Shown: positions 1 through 6,413 of the stretch, piece by piece
Layout: each line of letters begins with the position of its first letter
Numbering within the stretch: position 1 is the stretch's first letter
Source: Candidatus Saccharimonadales bacterium
Lineage (GTDB): Bacteria > Patescibacteriota > Saccharimonadia > UBA4664 > SCTI01
Direction: 5' to 3'
Assembly (NCBI GenBank): GCA_030150485.1
Contig: JASLFZ010000034.1
Location: forward strand, 1-18,507
Length of the DNA: 18,507 bases
The notes under the pieces: generated by a model
What the model was told of the DNA's origin: nothing
Databases searched by the model: none
Seen by the model: only the letters and a program-made list of their open reading frames with translations
Program-made: the position numbers and the translations under genes

Positions 1-333
1 TACATGGAGAGCCGCAAGGATAACTTTAAGCCGCTGTTCGTGCACTACTCTGGCAGTCAGGACGGCCTGGATGATGGCGCTTATACGCGGCTCACGGCAC
101 GCAGCGTACAGCGGCTGGTGGGTCGGTATGCTCGGCTAGCCGGCATCACCAAGCACGTGACGCCCCATACGCTGCGCCACAGCTTCGCCACCGACTTGCT
201 CACCAACGGCGCCGATTTGCGCAGCGTCCAAAGCTTACTTGGTCACGCCAACGTCTCTACCACACAGATTTACACCCACTTAACCGACCCGCAGCTCAAG
301 AAGGTCCACGAGCGCTTTCACCGCAAAGGCTAG
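1..333 (+). CDS. Tyrosine recombinase (XerC/XerD-like), C-terminal fragment, cut by window edge
   Basis: This is the catalytic C-terminal part of a tyrosine site-specific recombinase, which cuts and rejoins DNA through a 3'-phosphotyrosine intermediate. Visible are the HxxR box (HTLRH, about residue 55 counted from the Met at base 4), the following conserved His in LLGHAN, and the nucleophile Tyr in the motif QIYTH. The tail THLTDPQLKKVHERFH resembles the ends of chromosomal XerC/XerD proteins more than phage integrases. The frame is open to base 1, so the Met at base 4 is probably internal and the N-terminal domain and first catalytic Arg lie upstream. It ends with TAG at 331-333, overlapping the tail of the converging minor-prepilin gene by 4 bp. 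A housekeeping dimer-resolution role is inference; a mobile-element integrase cannot be excluded from this fragment. Confidence 0.9.
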   Translation, partial: YMESRKDNFKPLFVHYSGSQDGLDDGAYTRLTARSVQRLVGRYARLAGITKHVTPHTLRHSFATDLLTNGADLRSVQSLLGHANVSTTQIYTHLTDPQLKKVHERFHRKG

Positions 334-1454
334 GGCGACGGCGTACTATCGATGGCCGGGCAGTCGGCGTAGAACTGCGGCGTGTAGACCCCGCTCCCCT
401 CATTGATCAACTGAAGCGTTTTGCAGATACTATCGGTGCCGAGCAGCGCGTAGCTGGTGCTGCCGAGCGGATTGGAGCGCACCGCTGGCGTTTCGGTGAC
501 GCGCTGGAAGGCGCTGCCGACCTGAGCAGTCACATCAACAGTGGCGTTAGAAAGATCCAGCGGGATGGTGGTGCAGGTGCCAACGGTGGGGTCACCACAG
601 TTACGCATGGTCATTTGGTAGGCGCCGGCGGTTCCCAGCGCCTTGATGCGCACCACGTACTGGCTGGTGCCGGTGACAGGCGGCAGGAAGTTTGAGCCGC
701 TGGGGCCGCCGGGGAGGTAAATCTTGCAATCATAGTCGTCTACCACGCTCGCCGCAAAGCAGTCGACCGGATAGGTGGCCGGCTCGGTGGTAGCGCCGCT
801 ATTGTTCTGGCTCCAAATGTAGTTGAAGCTCTCCTCTACCGGGAGCGGCGATTGATCGGTGCAGTCGTTGGTGCCACCACTCGCCACCGATGTACAGCGA
901 GGCAACAGGTAGATACTTTGCGATTGCGGACTGCCATTGTTGTAGGCCACAGTAATTTCGAGCGCGGGCGGGCCCTGCCACGGGTGGCTGCCGCCAATAT
1001 CGGACTGGGTGTTAAAGGTGCCCGTGGGATGGTTGGTGTCGTCCCAATCGAGCTCCAGCGAGCCGCCATCCAGCGCGGTGGCACCGGTAAGGTCATACTG
1101 GACGCTTCCGTCTTGCTGCAGCGCGCCGACGGCCGTACCGCTGGTTGCGAGCTCGCGGCAGGTGATGGCAGAATCTGAGCCGTCGTTCAGCGTTGTAAAG
1201 GGGCCCCCGCTGGCGCAGGTCTGGTTGGCCGGCACTCCCCCTCCATTGGCTAACTGATCTTTGAGGTAGGCCAGCGTGTCTTCGGCACCCGACTCGGCGG
1301 CATACTGGGCCGAGATGCGATCTGAGGTGTCACTCGATTGGTGTAGCTCGCTACTCATTTGGCTTACCACCGCGAGCGTAATGACCGACATTAAAATTGA
1401 GGCAAAAATAACGGCGACGATCGAGACGATGCCCTGTTGGTTACGTAGGTTCAT
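330..1454 (-). CDS. PilX/GspK-like minor pilin, 374 aa, last gene of minor-prepilin operon
   Basis: This appears to be a type IV pilus minor pilin. The N-terminus has a short basic leader (MNLRNQQG), then a hydrophobic helix of about 24 residues and a Ser/Gln-rich amphipathic segment, the layout of PilX-type minor pilins. Predicted PilD cleavage is after Gly8. Position 5 of the mature protein is Val instead of the Glu found in ordinary pilins; absence of Glu5 is known in GspK-type tip subunits, so a tip position is inferred. The body is large (about 340 residues), rich in Gly/Ser/Thr and holds ten cysteines, probably disulfide-bonded outside the cell. The ATG overlaps the upstream gene's TAA by one base (TAATG), suggesting translational coupling. 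No downstream terminator is visible; the gene collides with the recombinase. Function is assigned by N-terminus and context, not by the body. Confidence 0.75.
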   Translation of the reverse strand: MNLRNQQGIVSIVAVIFASILMSVITLAVVSQMSSELHQSSDTSDRISAQYAAESGAEDTLAYLKDQLANGGGVPANQTCASGGPFTTLNDGSDSAITCRELATSGTAVGALQQDGSVQYDLTGATALDGGSLELDWDDTNHPTGTFNTQSDIGGSHPWQGPPALEITVAYNNGSPQSQSIYLLPRCTSVASGGTNDCTDQSPLPVEESFNYIWSQNNSGATTEPATYPVDCFAASVVDDYDCKIYLPGGPSGSNFLPPVTGTSQYVVRIKALGTAGAYQMTMRNCGDPTVGTCTTIPLDLSNATVDVTAQVGSAFQRVTETPAVRSNPLGSTSYALLGTDSICKTLQLINEGSGVYTPQFYADCPAIDSTPSP

Positions 1455-2131
1455 TATTGGGGCTCCCTGGCCTCGGCGGCCACTTGCAGGTTGGTGATGG
1501 AACAGTAGTTGTTGTCGGTGGTGTTAACACAGGTTGGGGCGGCGGGATAGGCAGCGTAGGTGATGTTCGTGCCAGCGACGAGCTCGCCGGCGGCAGCGAT
1601 CACCATATCCAGCTCCACCAAGCGGTTGTCGGTGCTCGTAGTGGCGGCAAACCGGATGAACGAGACGGCGTTTGAGCTGATTTGAGTATTGGAGCCGGCT
1701 ACTCCTGGTATAGGACAGGCATTCAACGGGCTATCGGTGACGGTAAAGGGCTCCTCCTGGATACTCCAAAGGTTACTGCCGCCATTTTTGGCGTAAAAGA
1801 TGGTACCGCTGCCGGTTATGTTGGTGTCCGGCAGGGATTTTACCGAGTTGAAGAAGCAGACCGCCGTCACCGGCTGATTGCCGGTGCCTTTGGTGGGCAC
1901 AGCCGGAGTGGTGACGAGAATACTTTGGCGAGCGGCGGCGGTAATATCGTCCGAGACCTCGCGGGCGGCTTGCTGGGTGGTGCGCACATCGATGGTGGTT
2001 TGGTAGAAGTGGATGAGCCGCACAAACGCCGAAGCCATAATAACCAGTACAAAGCCAAAGATCGCCATCGCGAGCAGCATCTCGACCAGCGTGTAGCCGC
2101 TCTGGGCGCGCGAAGATCGTAGCGTAGCCAT
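1454..2131 (-). CDS. PilW/GspJ-like minor prepilin, 225 aa
   Basis: This is a type IV prepilin with a class III signal: a basic leader ending at Gly12, then YTLVE with Glu at mature position 5, followed by a long hydrophobic stretch (MLLAMAIFGFVLVIMASAF) that forms the N-terminal pilin helix. The amphipathic helix continues through TTQQAAREVSDDITAAARQS, a pattern seen in PilW/GspJ-type subunits. The C-terminal body has four cysteines, two of them close together near the end (C-x8-C). It is coupled to its neighbours by one-base stop/start overlaps on both sides (TGATG upstream, TAATG downstream). The likely role is in a minor-pilin priming or tip complex; which subunit it is cannot be settled from sequence alone. 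Confidence 0.8.
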   Translation of the reverse strand: MATLRSSRAQSGYTLVEMLLAMAIFGFVLVIMASAFVRLIHFYQTTIDVRTTQQAAREVSDDITAAARQSILVTTPAVPTKGTGNQPVTAVCFFNSVKSLPDTNITGSGTIFYAKNGGSNLWSIQEEPFTVTDSPLNACPIPGVAGSNTQISSNAVSFIRFAATTSTDNRLVELDMVIAAAGELVAGTNITYAAYPAAPTCVNTTDNNYCSITNLQVAAEAREPQ

Positions 2132-2952
2132 CAGCGCCCTCCCCCGTCGCCGGTGCTAAGCGCCAGGTGAACCACTGATTCAAGCAAGCTAGAGGGATCG
2201 GCAAACACGCTGCCCAGTAAGCGGCTGCGGGCAAAGGCAAGGTGAGAGGGCTCAGAAACGTAGCCAAGGCAGATAGGCGGCGAGCCCACCTCGCCCGACG
2301 GACACTGCGGGGCAGCTGGCGCGGTGTCGTTGCCGCCGGCGCCGGGTGAGCAGCCTGGGGTACCGGCCACACTACAATCGAGCGGTGCGTAGTTGGTGGT
2401 ATCGGCCAAGCGCACATCCACGCAAACCGATTCGTAACCGACCACCGCATCGGGGCAGGACGAGGTTTGGCTATTCTGAACCTTGCTGGGCCATTTCACG
2501 ATGATCTCTTCATTAATTTCCGGATAGGTATGCCCGAGTGCATCGGTTTTAATATCATTAATTGATTTGATTTCGGCCGAACAGCCGGTCGTTACGCTAC
2601 TGGTACAGTCGTAGCTACTGCCACCGGCCGGGAAGGGGTTGGTGATGCTCACCATGTGGCAGATGCTCGCGAAGGTACAGGAGCTCAGTAAATCCGTACT
2701 ACCGCTGCCCCAGGTACCGCCGCTGGCCAACAGCGAGGTGCCGGTAGCCATTTGCTGCGCGGCGTACCAGCGCAGCTCCTCCGCCTGCAGCTGAGCCACA
2801 TTAATCGCCTGAATGTGCTCGCGGGAATCGATCCCCAAGCTTAGACTCTCGGAGCTCATGCGGTAGGCTGTGGTCAGCACAGAAGAGAGAATGGCGATGG
2901 CAAACACCACCTCGACCAACGTATCGCCGCGCTGCGACCAAAGCCGGCGCAT
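2131..2952 (-). CDS. PilV/GspI-like minor prepilin, 273 aa, Cys-rich
   Basis: The leader MRRLWSQRG is followed by DTLVE and a hydrophobic helix (VVFAIAILSSVLTTAY), a class III prepilin signal with Glu at mature position 5. The residue after the cleavage site is Asp rather than the usual Phe, Met or another hydrophobic residue, which is odd. The body contains ten cysteines, several in close pairs (SSCTFASIC, C-x7-C around YDC/TGC, DCSVAGTPGC), which suggests a disulfide-stabilised extracellular domain. The ATG shares one base with the TAA of the preceding prepilin gene, and its TGA shares one base with the next ATG. Position and N-terminus fit a PilV/GspI-type minor subunit; the C-terminal half is not recognised. 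Confidence 0.75.
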   Translation of the reverse strand: MRRLWSQRGDTLVEVVFAIAILSSVLTTAYRMSSESLSLGIDSREHIQAINVAQLQAEELRWYAAQQMATGTSLLASGGTWGSGSTDLLSSCTFASICHMVSITNPFPAGGSSYDCTSSVTTGCSAEIKSINDIKTDALGHTYPEINEEIIVKWPSKVQNSQTSSCPDAVVGYESVCVDVRLADTTNYAPLDCSVAGTPGCSPGAGGNDTAPAAPQCPSGEVGSPPICLGYVSEPSHLAFARSRLLGSVFADPSSLLESVVHLALSTGDGGGR

Positions 2953-3710
2953 TAGTAGTTGAAGCTCCGCGTAATGACATCGTTGGTCGGATCAACGTTC
3001 AGTGTGCCAACTTGGTTGGGGTCGGCCGGATTAGTGAAATCGATCGACTGCGGGCCGTTACAGTTGCCAAGCGTGTAATTGCTCAAATTAAGGATATCGT
3101 TGCAGGGGTTGGTGGCGTAAGCTGGTGGCGCCAACCGGTTCAGTAAGTTGGTCATAATATTCGCACCAACGGCTGTGCGATGAGTGGTGGGCGCAGCTGC
3201 CTTAAGCGCAAGACCAGGGCTACTGCAAACCCCCGAGGGTGCCGTCGGGAAGTTACCAAAGTGCAAAATGGCGGCATACAGCTGGTCGGGGTCATGCCGG
3301 AACACTATGGCATAAGAGATCTTATTGGGGGCATAGTTAATCTGGCCTGGTAGCTGCTCGGTGGAGATATCGCACTGGGCCAACGGGTCGGTGGAGTCAC
3401 CATCCTTGTTGATGAGCGTGGCAACGGTATAGGTGGTAGGGCTGTTGTAGTTGAAAATCATGGCCTTACCAAAGACGATGTAGGGAGAGTTGCCACCGCT
3501 AGCACGAGTAGAGATCGTTGCGTTGGCATCGTTTTGCAGGGCTTTGGCGGCAATCTGAAGCTGATCAATGTTGGCGGTAAACTGCGGGTAGCGCTGAGAG
3601 CCCGCCGAGCTCGCGATAATACCGGCGAGAAGCAGAGCGGTGATAGCCATCACCATCACCACCTCCACCACCGTAAAACCGCCCTTGGCTTGAATCCCCT
3701 GCCTCTTCAT
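2952..3710 (-). CDS. Minor prepilin (GspH/FimT-like N-terminus), 252 aa, first gene of operon
   Basis: This is a type IV prepilin. The leader MKRQGIQAKGG is cut after Gly11, followed by FTVVE (Glu5 present) and a hydrophobic helix, then the segment QLQIAAKALQNDANATI that continues the amphipathic helix. Four cysteines lie in the body, two of them near the C-terminus. It heads a four-gene chain of minor prepilins joined by one-base overlaps. An extended -10 element (TGGTATAAT) ends only eight bases before its ATG, so its mRNA may be leaderless; no Shine-Dalgarno sequence lies in front of the ATG. GspH/FimT assignment rests on gene order and N-terminal pattern only. Confidence 0.8.
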   Translation of the reverse strand: MKRQGIQAKGGFTVVEVVMVMAITALLLAGIIASSAGSQRYPQFTANIDQLQIAAKALQNDANATISTRASGGNSPYIVFGKAMIFNYNSPTTYTVATLINKDGDSTDPLAQCDISTEQLPGQINYAPNKISYAIVFRHDPDQLYAAILHFGNFPTAPSGVCSSPGLALKAAAPTTHRTAVGANIMTNLLNRLAPPAYATNPCNDILNLSNYTLGNCNGPQSIDFTNPADPNQVGTLNVDPTNDVITRSFNY

Positions 3711-3718
3711 ATGGCTTG

Positions 3719-3727
3719 ATTATACCA
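3719..3727 (-). promoter_or_regulatory. Extended -10 promoter of the minor-prepilin operon
   Basis: On the minus strand the 39-bp gap after pilD contains TGGTATAAT, a perfect extended -10 (TGnTATAAT). Its last base is followed by eight bases and then the ATG at 3710. The expected transcription start is therefore one or two bases before the ATG. I see no good -35 hexamer, which extended -10 promoters can do without. Upstream, at 3734-3752, is an inverted repeat that covers the -35 region. Confidence 0.7.
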
Positions 3728-3733
3728 TAAGCG

Positions 3734-3752
3734 TAATCAATAGACCTGATTA
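3734..3752. repeat. Inverted repeat TAATCA-N7-TGATTA over the -35 region
   Basis: A perfect 6-bp inverted repeat with a 7-bp spacer lies between the pilD stop codon and the extended -10 of the minor-prepilin operon. The outer half-site includes the pilD TAA. It lacks a T-tract, so it is not an obvious terminator. Its position over the -35 region makes an operator or activator site possible. A single TAATCA also occurs 18 bp upstream of the pilB -10 (9324-9329). Confidence 0.4.
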
Positions 3753-4541
3753 GAATCCATTGGCGTGCAGGTACCACTGAATGATCGCCGAGCCCCAATA
3801 GTAGGTTGCAAGCGTACCCGCCATAAGAAAGGGTCCAAACGGGATGAGATCGTTGCGATTTTTGCGATGTAACAGAATAAGACCGAGCGCTACAATAGCG
3901 GCGCTGTCGAAGGCAAGAAACATCGCCAGCGTGGTTTTCTGCAAGCCCAGAAGCAGGCCCATCAAAAAGGCCAGCTTGATGTCTCCCCCACCCATCCAGC
4001 GCCCCTTAGAGGCAAACGCTAGCAGGTAGAATCCGCCACCGAATAGCCCGGCAGCAGCCAGCGTATGCAGCGGCAGCGCCCAGGAGTGGTGATGGAGCCC
4101 CTCGCCAATGCATAGGGCAGCAGCTGGCAGCACCAAGGGGAGCAGAACCTTGTCGGGAAGTAGATACCAGCGCAGGTCGTACACCGTCAGTACCATAAAG
4201 CTCGCGATTATGTAGAACCATACTACGAGAATGAGGGCTTGGGCTAGATCATGGTGCGGCTGAGTGAGGTACGCCAGCACGAACAGCGTAGCGGTGGCGA
4301 GCTCCACCAAAGGATACTGGCGTGAGATGGGCTTGCTGCAGTGGCGACAGCGGCCGCGTAGCACCAGCCAACTCAACACCGGAATGAGCTCCAGAGGCTC
4401 TAACGCGTGGTGGCACTTTGGGCACTCCGAGCGGCCCTTCACAAACTGCTTGCCGGCGTGCAGCCGCAGAATAACCACGTTTAGAAAGCTGCCCACGATT
4501 AGCCCGATGATGGCAATCAAGACGGTTATGGCTATTTGCAT
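3750..4541 (-). CDS. pilD: Prepilin peptidase / N-methyltransferase PilD, 263 aa
   Basis: This polytopic membrane aspartyl protease cuts the leader of all prepilins in this locus after Gly and, in family members with the full N-terminal domain, methylates the new N-terminus. The cytoplasmic domain has the two CxxC zinc pairs (Cys40/43 and Cys65/68), within a segment typical of bifunctional enzymes. The catalytic Asp residues are Asp122 (TVYDLRWYLLPD) and Asp187 (MGGGDIK). Length is close to normal for the family. The ATG at 4541 lies six bases after a TGCTATACT extended -10, with no Shine-Dalgarno, again suggesting a leaderless transcript. It sits between the major pilin terminator and the minor-prepilin promoter, so it may be a short transcription unit or read through into the minor prepilins. 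Confidence 0.95.
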   Translation of the reverse strand: MQIAITVLIAIIGLIVGSFLNVVILRLHAGKQFVKGRSECPKCHHALEPLELIPVLSWLVLRGRCRHCSKPISRQYPLVELATATLFVLAYLTQPHHDLAQALILVVWFYIIASFMVLTVYDLRWYLLPDKVLLPLVLPAAALCIGEGLHHHSWALPLHTLAAAGLFGGGFYLLAFASKGRWMGGGDIKLAFLMGLLLGLQKTTLAMFLAFDSAAIVALGLILLHRKNRNDLIPFGPFLMAGTLATYYWGSAIIQWYLHANGF

Positions 4542-4547
4542 AGTGGT

Positions 4548-4556
4548 AGTATAGCA
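4548..4556 (-). promoter_or_regulatory. Extended -10 promoter of pilD
   Basis: TGCTATACT (an extended -10 with one mismatch to TATAAT) ends six bases before the pilD ATG, so the predicted first transcribed base is the A of the start codon. No convincing -35 hexamer is seen at 16-18 bp upstream. It follows directly after the major pilin terminator, which fits a fresh initiation point. Confidence 0.55.
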
Positions 4557-4576
4557 GACGCTCGAAGGGCCATACC

Positions 4577-4597
4577 AAAACCGCCCCGAAGGGCGGC
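4577..4597 (-). terminator. Intrinsic terminator after the major pilin gene
   Basis: On the minus strand a 6-bp GC stem, CCGCCC-TTCG-GGGCGG (4581-4596), is closed by the very stable TTCG tetraloop and followed by TTTTGG. It lies 25 bp beyond the pilin stop codon. The T-tract is short (four T), but the stem, loop and position fit a rho-independent terminator isolating pilin transcription from pilD. Confidence 0.7.
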
Positions 4598-4620
4598 ACT
4601 TGGTTAGCGGTTAGCTATTT

Positions 4621-5058
4621 CTAGTGGTCGTCGACGCAGGCGTTACCACCGCTTTCGAGTCCCATGTAGAGTACGACGTTGCGCGCCGTAGTGGCCGAGG
4701 TACCGTCACAGGCTTTCTGCGAGCCACCTCCCTGAATGTACTGCACCGCACCGACGGCAGCCGGGGTGGTTGTCACCAGGGTGTAAGCACTACCAGATGA
4801 GGGGTCGGTCATGCCGGTAGTTACTTGGCTAAACTGTGCCGCCGATAAGCTCGATGGCACTACACCACCCTGGTTGGACTCCAGTGTTTCCACATTAGCT
4901 AAGATTCTTCCGAGGTCGCTTTTGCGCTGTTGATCGCGTCGTGAACGCTGGGCACCCGATACGGCCAGCAAGATGCCGACGAGGATCAAGGCCGCAATAG
5001 CGAGCACGATCACCAGCTCGATCAGCGTAAAGCCCTTGTTGTTAGTTTTCTTTCTCAT
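4621..5058 (-). CDS. pilA: Major type IV pilin (PilA-like), 145 aa
   Basis: This is probably the main structural subunit of the pilus fibre. The leader MRKKTNNKG is cut after Gly9; then FTLIELVIVLAIAALILVGI gives Phe1, Glu5 and the canonical hydrophobic helix, followed by a charged helix (RSRRDQQRKSDLGRILANVETLES) and a short globular domain with exactly two cysteines near the C-terminus, a probable D-region disulfide. I chose the ATG at 5058 because AAGGAGGTGA, an almost perfect Shine-Dalgarno, lies about 10 bases upstream. An in-frame ATG at 5100 adds 14 residues and has no Shine-Dalgarno, but it sits eight bases from a -10 element, so two starts are possible; both give the same mature pilin. 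The gene has its own consensus-like promoter and its own terminator, unlike its neighbours, consistent with high expression. Confidence 0.9.
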   Translation of the reverse strand: MRKKTNNKGFTLIELVIVLAIAALILVGILLAVSGAQRSRRDQQRKSDLGRILANVETLESNQGGVVPSSLSAAQFSQVTTGMTDPSSGSAYTLVTTTPAAVGAVQYIQGGGSQKACDGTSATTARNVVLYMGLESGGNACVDDH

Positions 5059-5064
5059 GGTTAG

Positions 5065-5079
5065 GTTCTCACCTCCTTG
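5065..5079 (-). promoter_or_regulatory. Strong Shine-Dalgarno of the major pilin
   Basis: AAGGAGGTGA reads close to the full anti-SD complement and precedes the ATG at 5058. It is by far the strongest ribosome binding site in the pilus cluster. It also lies inside the longer in-frame reading from ATG 5100, where it would encode the residues QGGE, so it decides the shorter start. Confidence 0.8.
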
Positions 5080-5108
5080 GTTTGTAAATGGGATCTTCAT
5101 TAATTCTT

Positions 5109-5138
5109 AGTATCTATGAATGTTCTTATGCTTGTCAA
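5109..5138 (-). promoter_or_regulatory. Promoter of the major pilin gene (TTGACA / GATACT)
   Basis: Immediately after the pilC stop, the minus strand carries a perfect -35 TTGACA (5133-5138), an 18-bp spacer and GATACT (5109-5114, four of six matches to TATAAT). Predicted start of transcription is near 5102, giving a leader of about 44 nt to the ATG at 5058, or essentially none to the ATG at 5100. The -35 and following bases (TTGACAAGCATAAG) match the pilM promoter at 12 of 14 positions. Confidence 0.65.
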
Positions 5139-5144
5139 GCGTTT

Positions 5145-6410
5145 TTATGGCGATGCAGAGGTACTGCTACTACTGCTGCTTGAGGTTATGCCGCCGCTTC
5201 CCACCAAACTATACACCGGTCCGAGCACCGCAACCAGAACCAGCGCAACGATACCACCAAGCACCACCATCATGATCGGCTCGAGCGTGGTAGAAAGGTT
5301 GGTAACCGCCTCATCAACCTCATCCTCAAAGTATTTAGCGGTGCGGGCTAACATGTCGTCGATGGCACCCGACTCCTCACCCACGTGCGCCATCTGGGAG
5401 ACCAGAAGCAAGAAGTGGTGGCAGTCTTCCAGCGCTTGCGATAACGCCACGCCACCGCGAATCTTATTGATGGCTTTGGCCAGCTCAGCCGCCACGATAC
5501 GGTTACCGATCGCGCCCTTGGTGGTCTCCAGAGCTTGTAACATGGGAATACCGCTCGCCAGCAAAGCGCTTTGAGTGCGAGCAAAGCGCGCCATGTACAG
5601 CTTGCGGAAAATAATCCCAAACACCGGCACGTTGAGCTTGAGGTCATCGATTAAAAACTTAACTTTCTCGGTCTGTAACGCCGCGCGTCCAGCTGCAATG
5701 GCAGCAATTACTAAAAGGATGCCCAGCCACCAAAAGTTCTTGATAAGAGAGGCTAGGTCCATCAAGCCCTGGGTGATAAAGGGCAAACTTTTACCGAGGC
5801 CCTGATAGAGTGTGGCAACCTGGGGCACCACATAAATCACCATAAAGGTGACGACGGCCACGATCAACAGCAGCACAATAGCCGGATAGATCATGGCGCT
5901 ACGGATCTTGGCGGTGATGGCGGCGTCCTTTTCCTGTTGAGTAGCCAGACGCAGCAGCGCCTTATCGAGCGTACCGGAAGCCTCACCGGCGGAAACTAAT
6001 GAAATGTAAATGTTGTTGAACACCTTGGGGTGCTCGGCGAACGCATCGGCCAGCGACATACCGCCTTCGATACTTGCGAGCACGTTATTAATGATCTCGG
6101 TGAGGGTTTTGTTAGTAATCTGGCCCTGGACGGTGCGCAGCGCTCGCGCCAGAGGCAAACCGGCATTAATGAGTGTGGAGAGTTGGCGCGTAAAGACGAC
6201 GCGGTCCTTGGCGCTCACCTTGCCAGATAGACCAAGGCGGTCCGATAGGCTCGTAAGAGGGTTACTTTCGGATTTTGGCACCACCTCAATCGGGTAAAGG
6301 TTTTGCTGGCCGAGCAGCCGGGCCGCCGCGGCCGGGCTTTCGGCCTTCACCTGGGCCGATACGATCTCGCCGGAATCCAGGGATTTGGCTTTGTAGACGT
6401 AATCAATCAT
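5145..6410 (-). CDS. pilC: Type IV pilus inner-membrane platform protein PilC, 421 aa
   Basis: This GspF/PilC-family protein is the membrane platform on which PilB and PilT are thought to act. It has the typical N-terminal segment (YVYKAKSLDSGEIVSAQVKAES), then two T2SSF repeats: the first around residues 70-195, ending in a membrane segment (AMIYPAIVLLLIVAVVTFMVIYVVP); a second membrane segment near residues 228-247; and the second repeat ending in a long hydrophobic C-terminal helix (IMMVVLGGIVALVLVAVLGPVY). The start lies three bases beyond the pilT stop, so it is co-transcribed with pilB and pilT. The C-terminus carries an unusual serine-rich tail (GITSSSSSSSTSASP) of mixed AGC/AGT/TCT/TCG codons, making it slightly longer than most PilC proteins. 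Its stop abuts the pilin promoter. Confidence 0.95.
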   Translation of the reverse strand: MIDYVYKAKSLDSGEIVSAQVKAESPAAAARLLGQQNLYPIEVVPKSESNPLTSLSDRLGLSGKVSAKDRVVFTRQLSTLINAGLPLARALRTVQGQITNKTLTEIINNVLASIEGGMSLADAFAEHPKVFNNIYISLVSAGEASGTLDKALLRLATQQEKDAAITAKIRSAMIYPAIVLLLIVAVVTFMVIYVVPQVATLYQGLGKSLPFITQGLMDLASLIKNFWWLGILLVIAAIAAGRAALQTEKVKFLIDDLKLNVPVFGIIFRKLYMARFARTQSALLASGIPMLQALETTKGAIGNRIVAAELAKAINKIRGGVALSQALEDCHHFLLLVSQMAHVGEESGAIDDMLARTAKYFEDEVDEAVTNLSTTLEPIMMVVLGGIVALVLVAVLGPVYSLVGSGGITSSSSSSSTSASP

Positions 6411-6413
6411 GCG

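Noticed and set aside
1..333. Mobile element or integron suggested by the tyrosine recombinase
   Set aside because: The C-terminus looks like chromosomal XerC/D, and no attachment site, inverted repeats or cargo genes are visible next to it.
852..1257. Plus-strand frames inside the PilX-like gene
   Set aside because: Antisense shadows in GC-rich coding DNA; no ribosome binding site and no recognisable protein.
1773..2450. A 225-codon minus-strand frame overlapping two minor prepilins
   Set aside because: It is out of frame with the coupled prepilin genes, spans their junction, and has a Pro/Arg/Trp-rich shadow composition.
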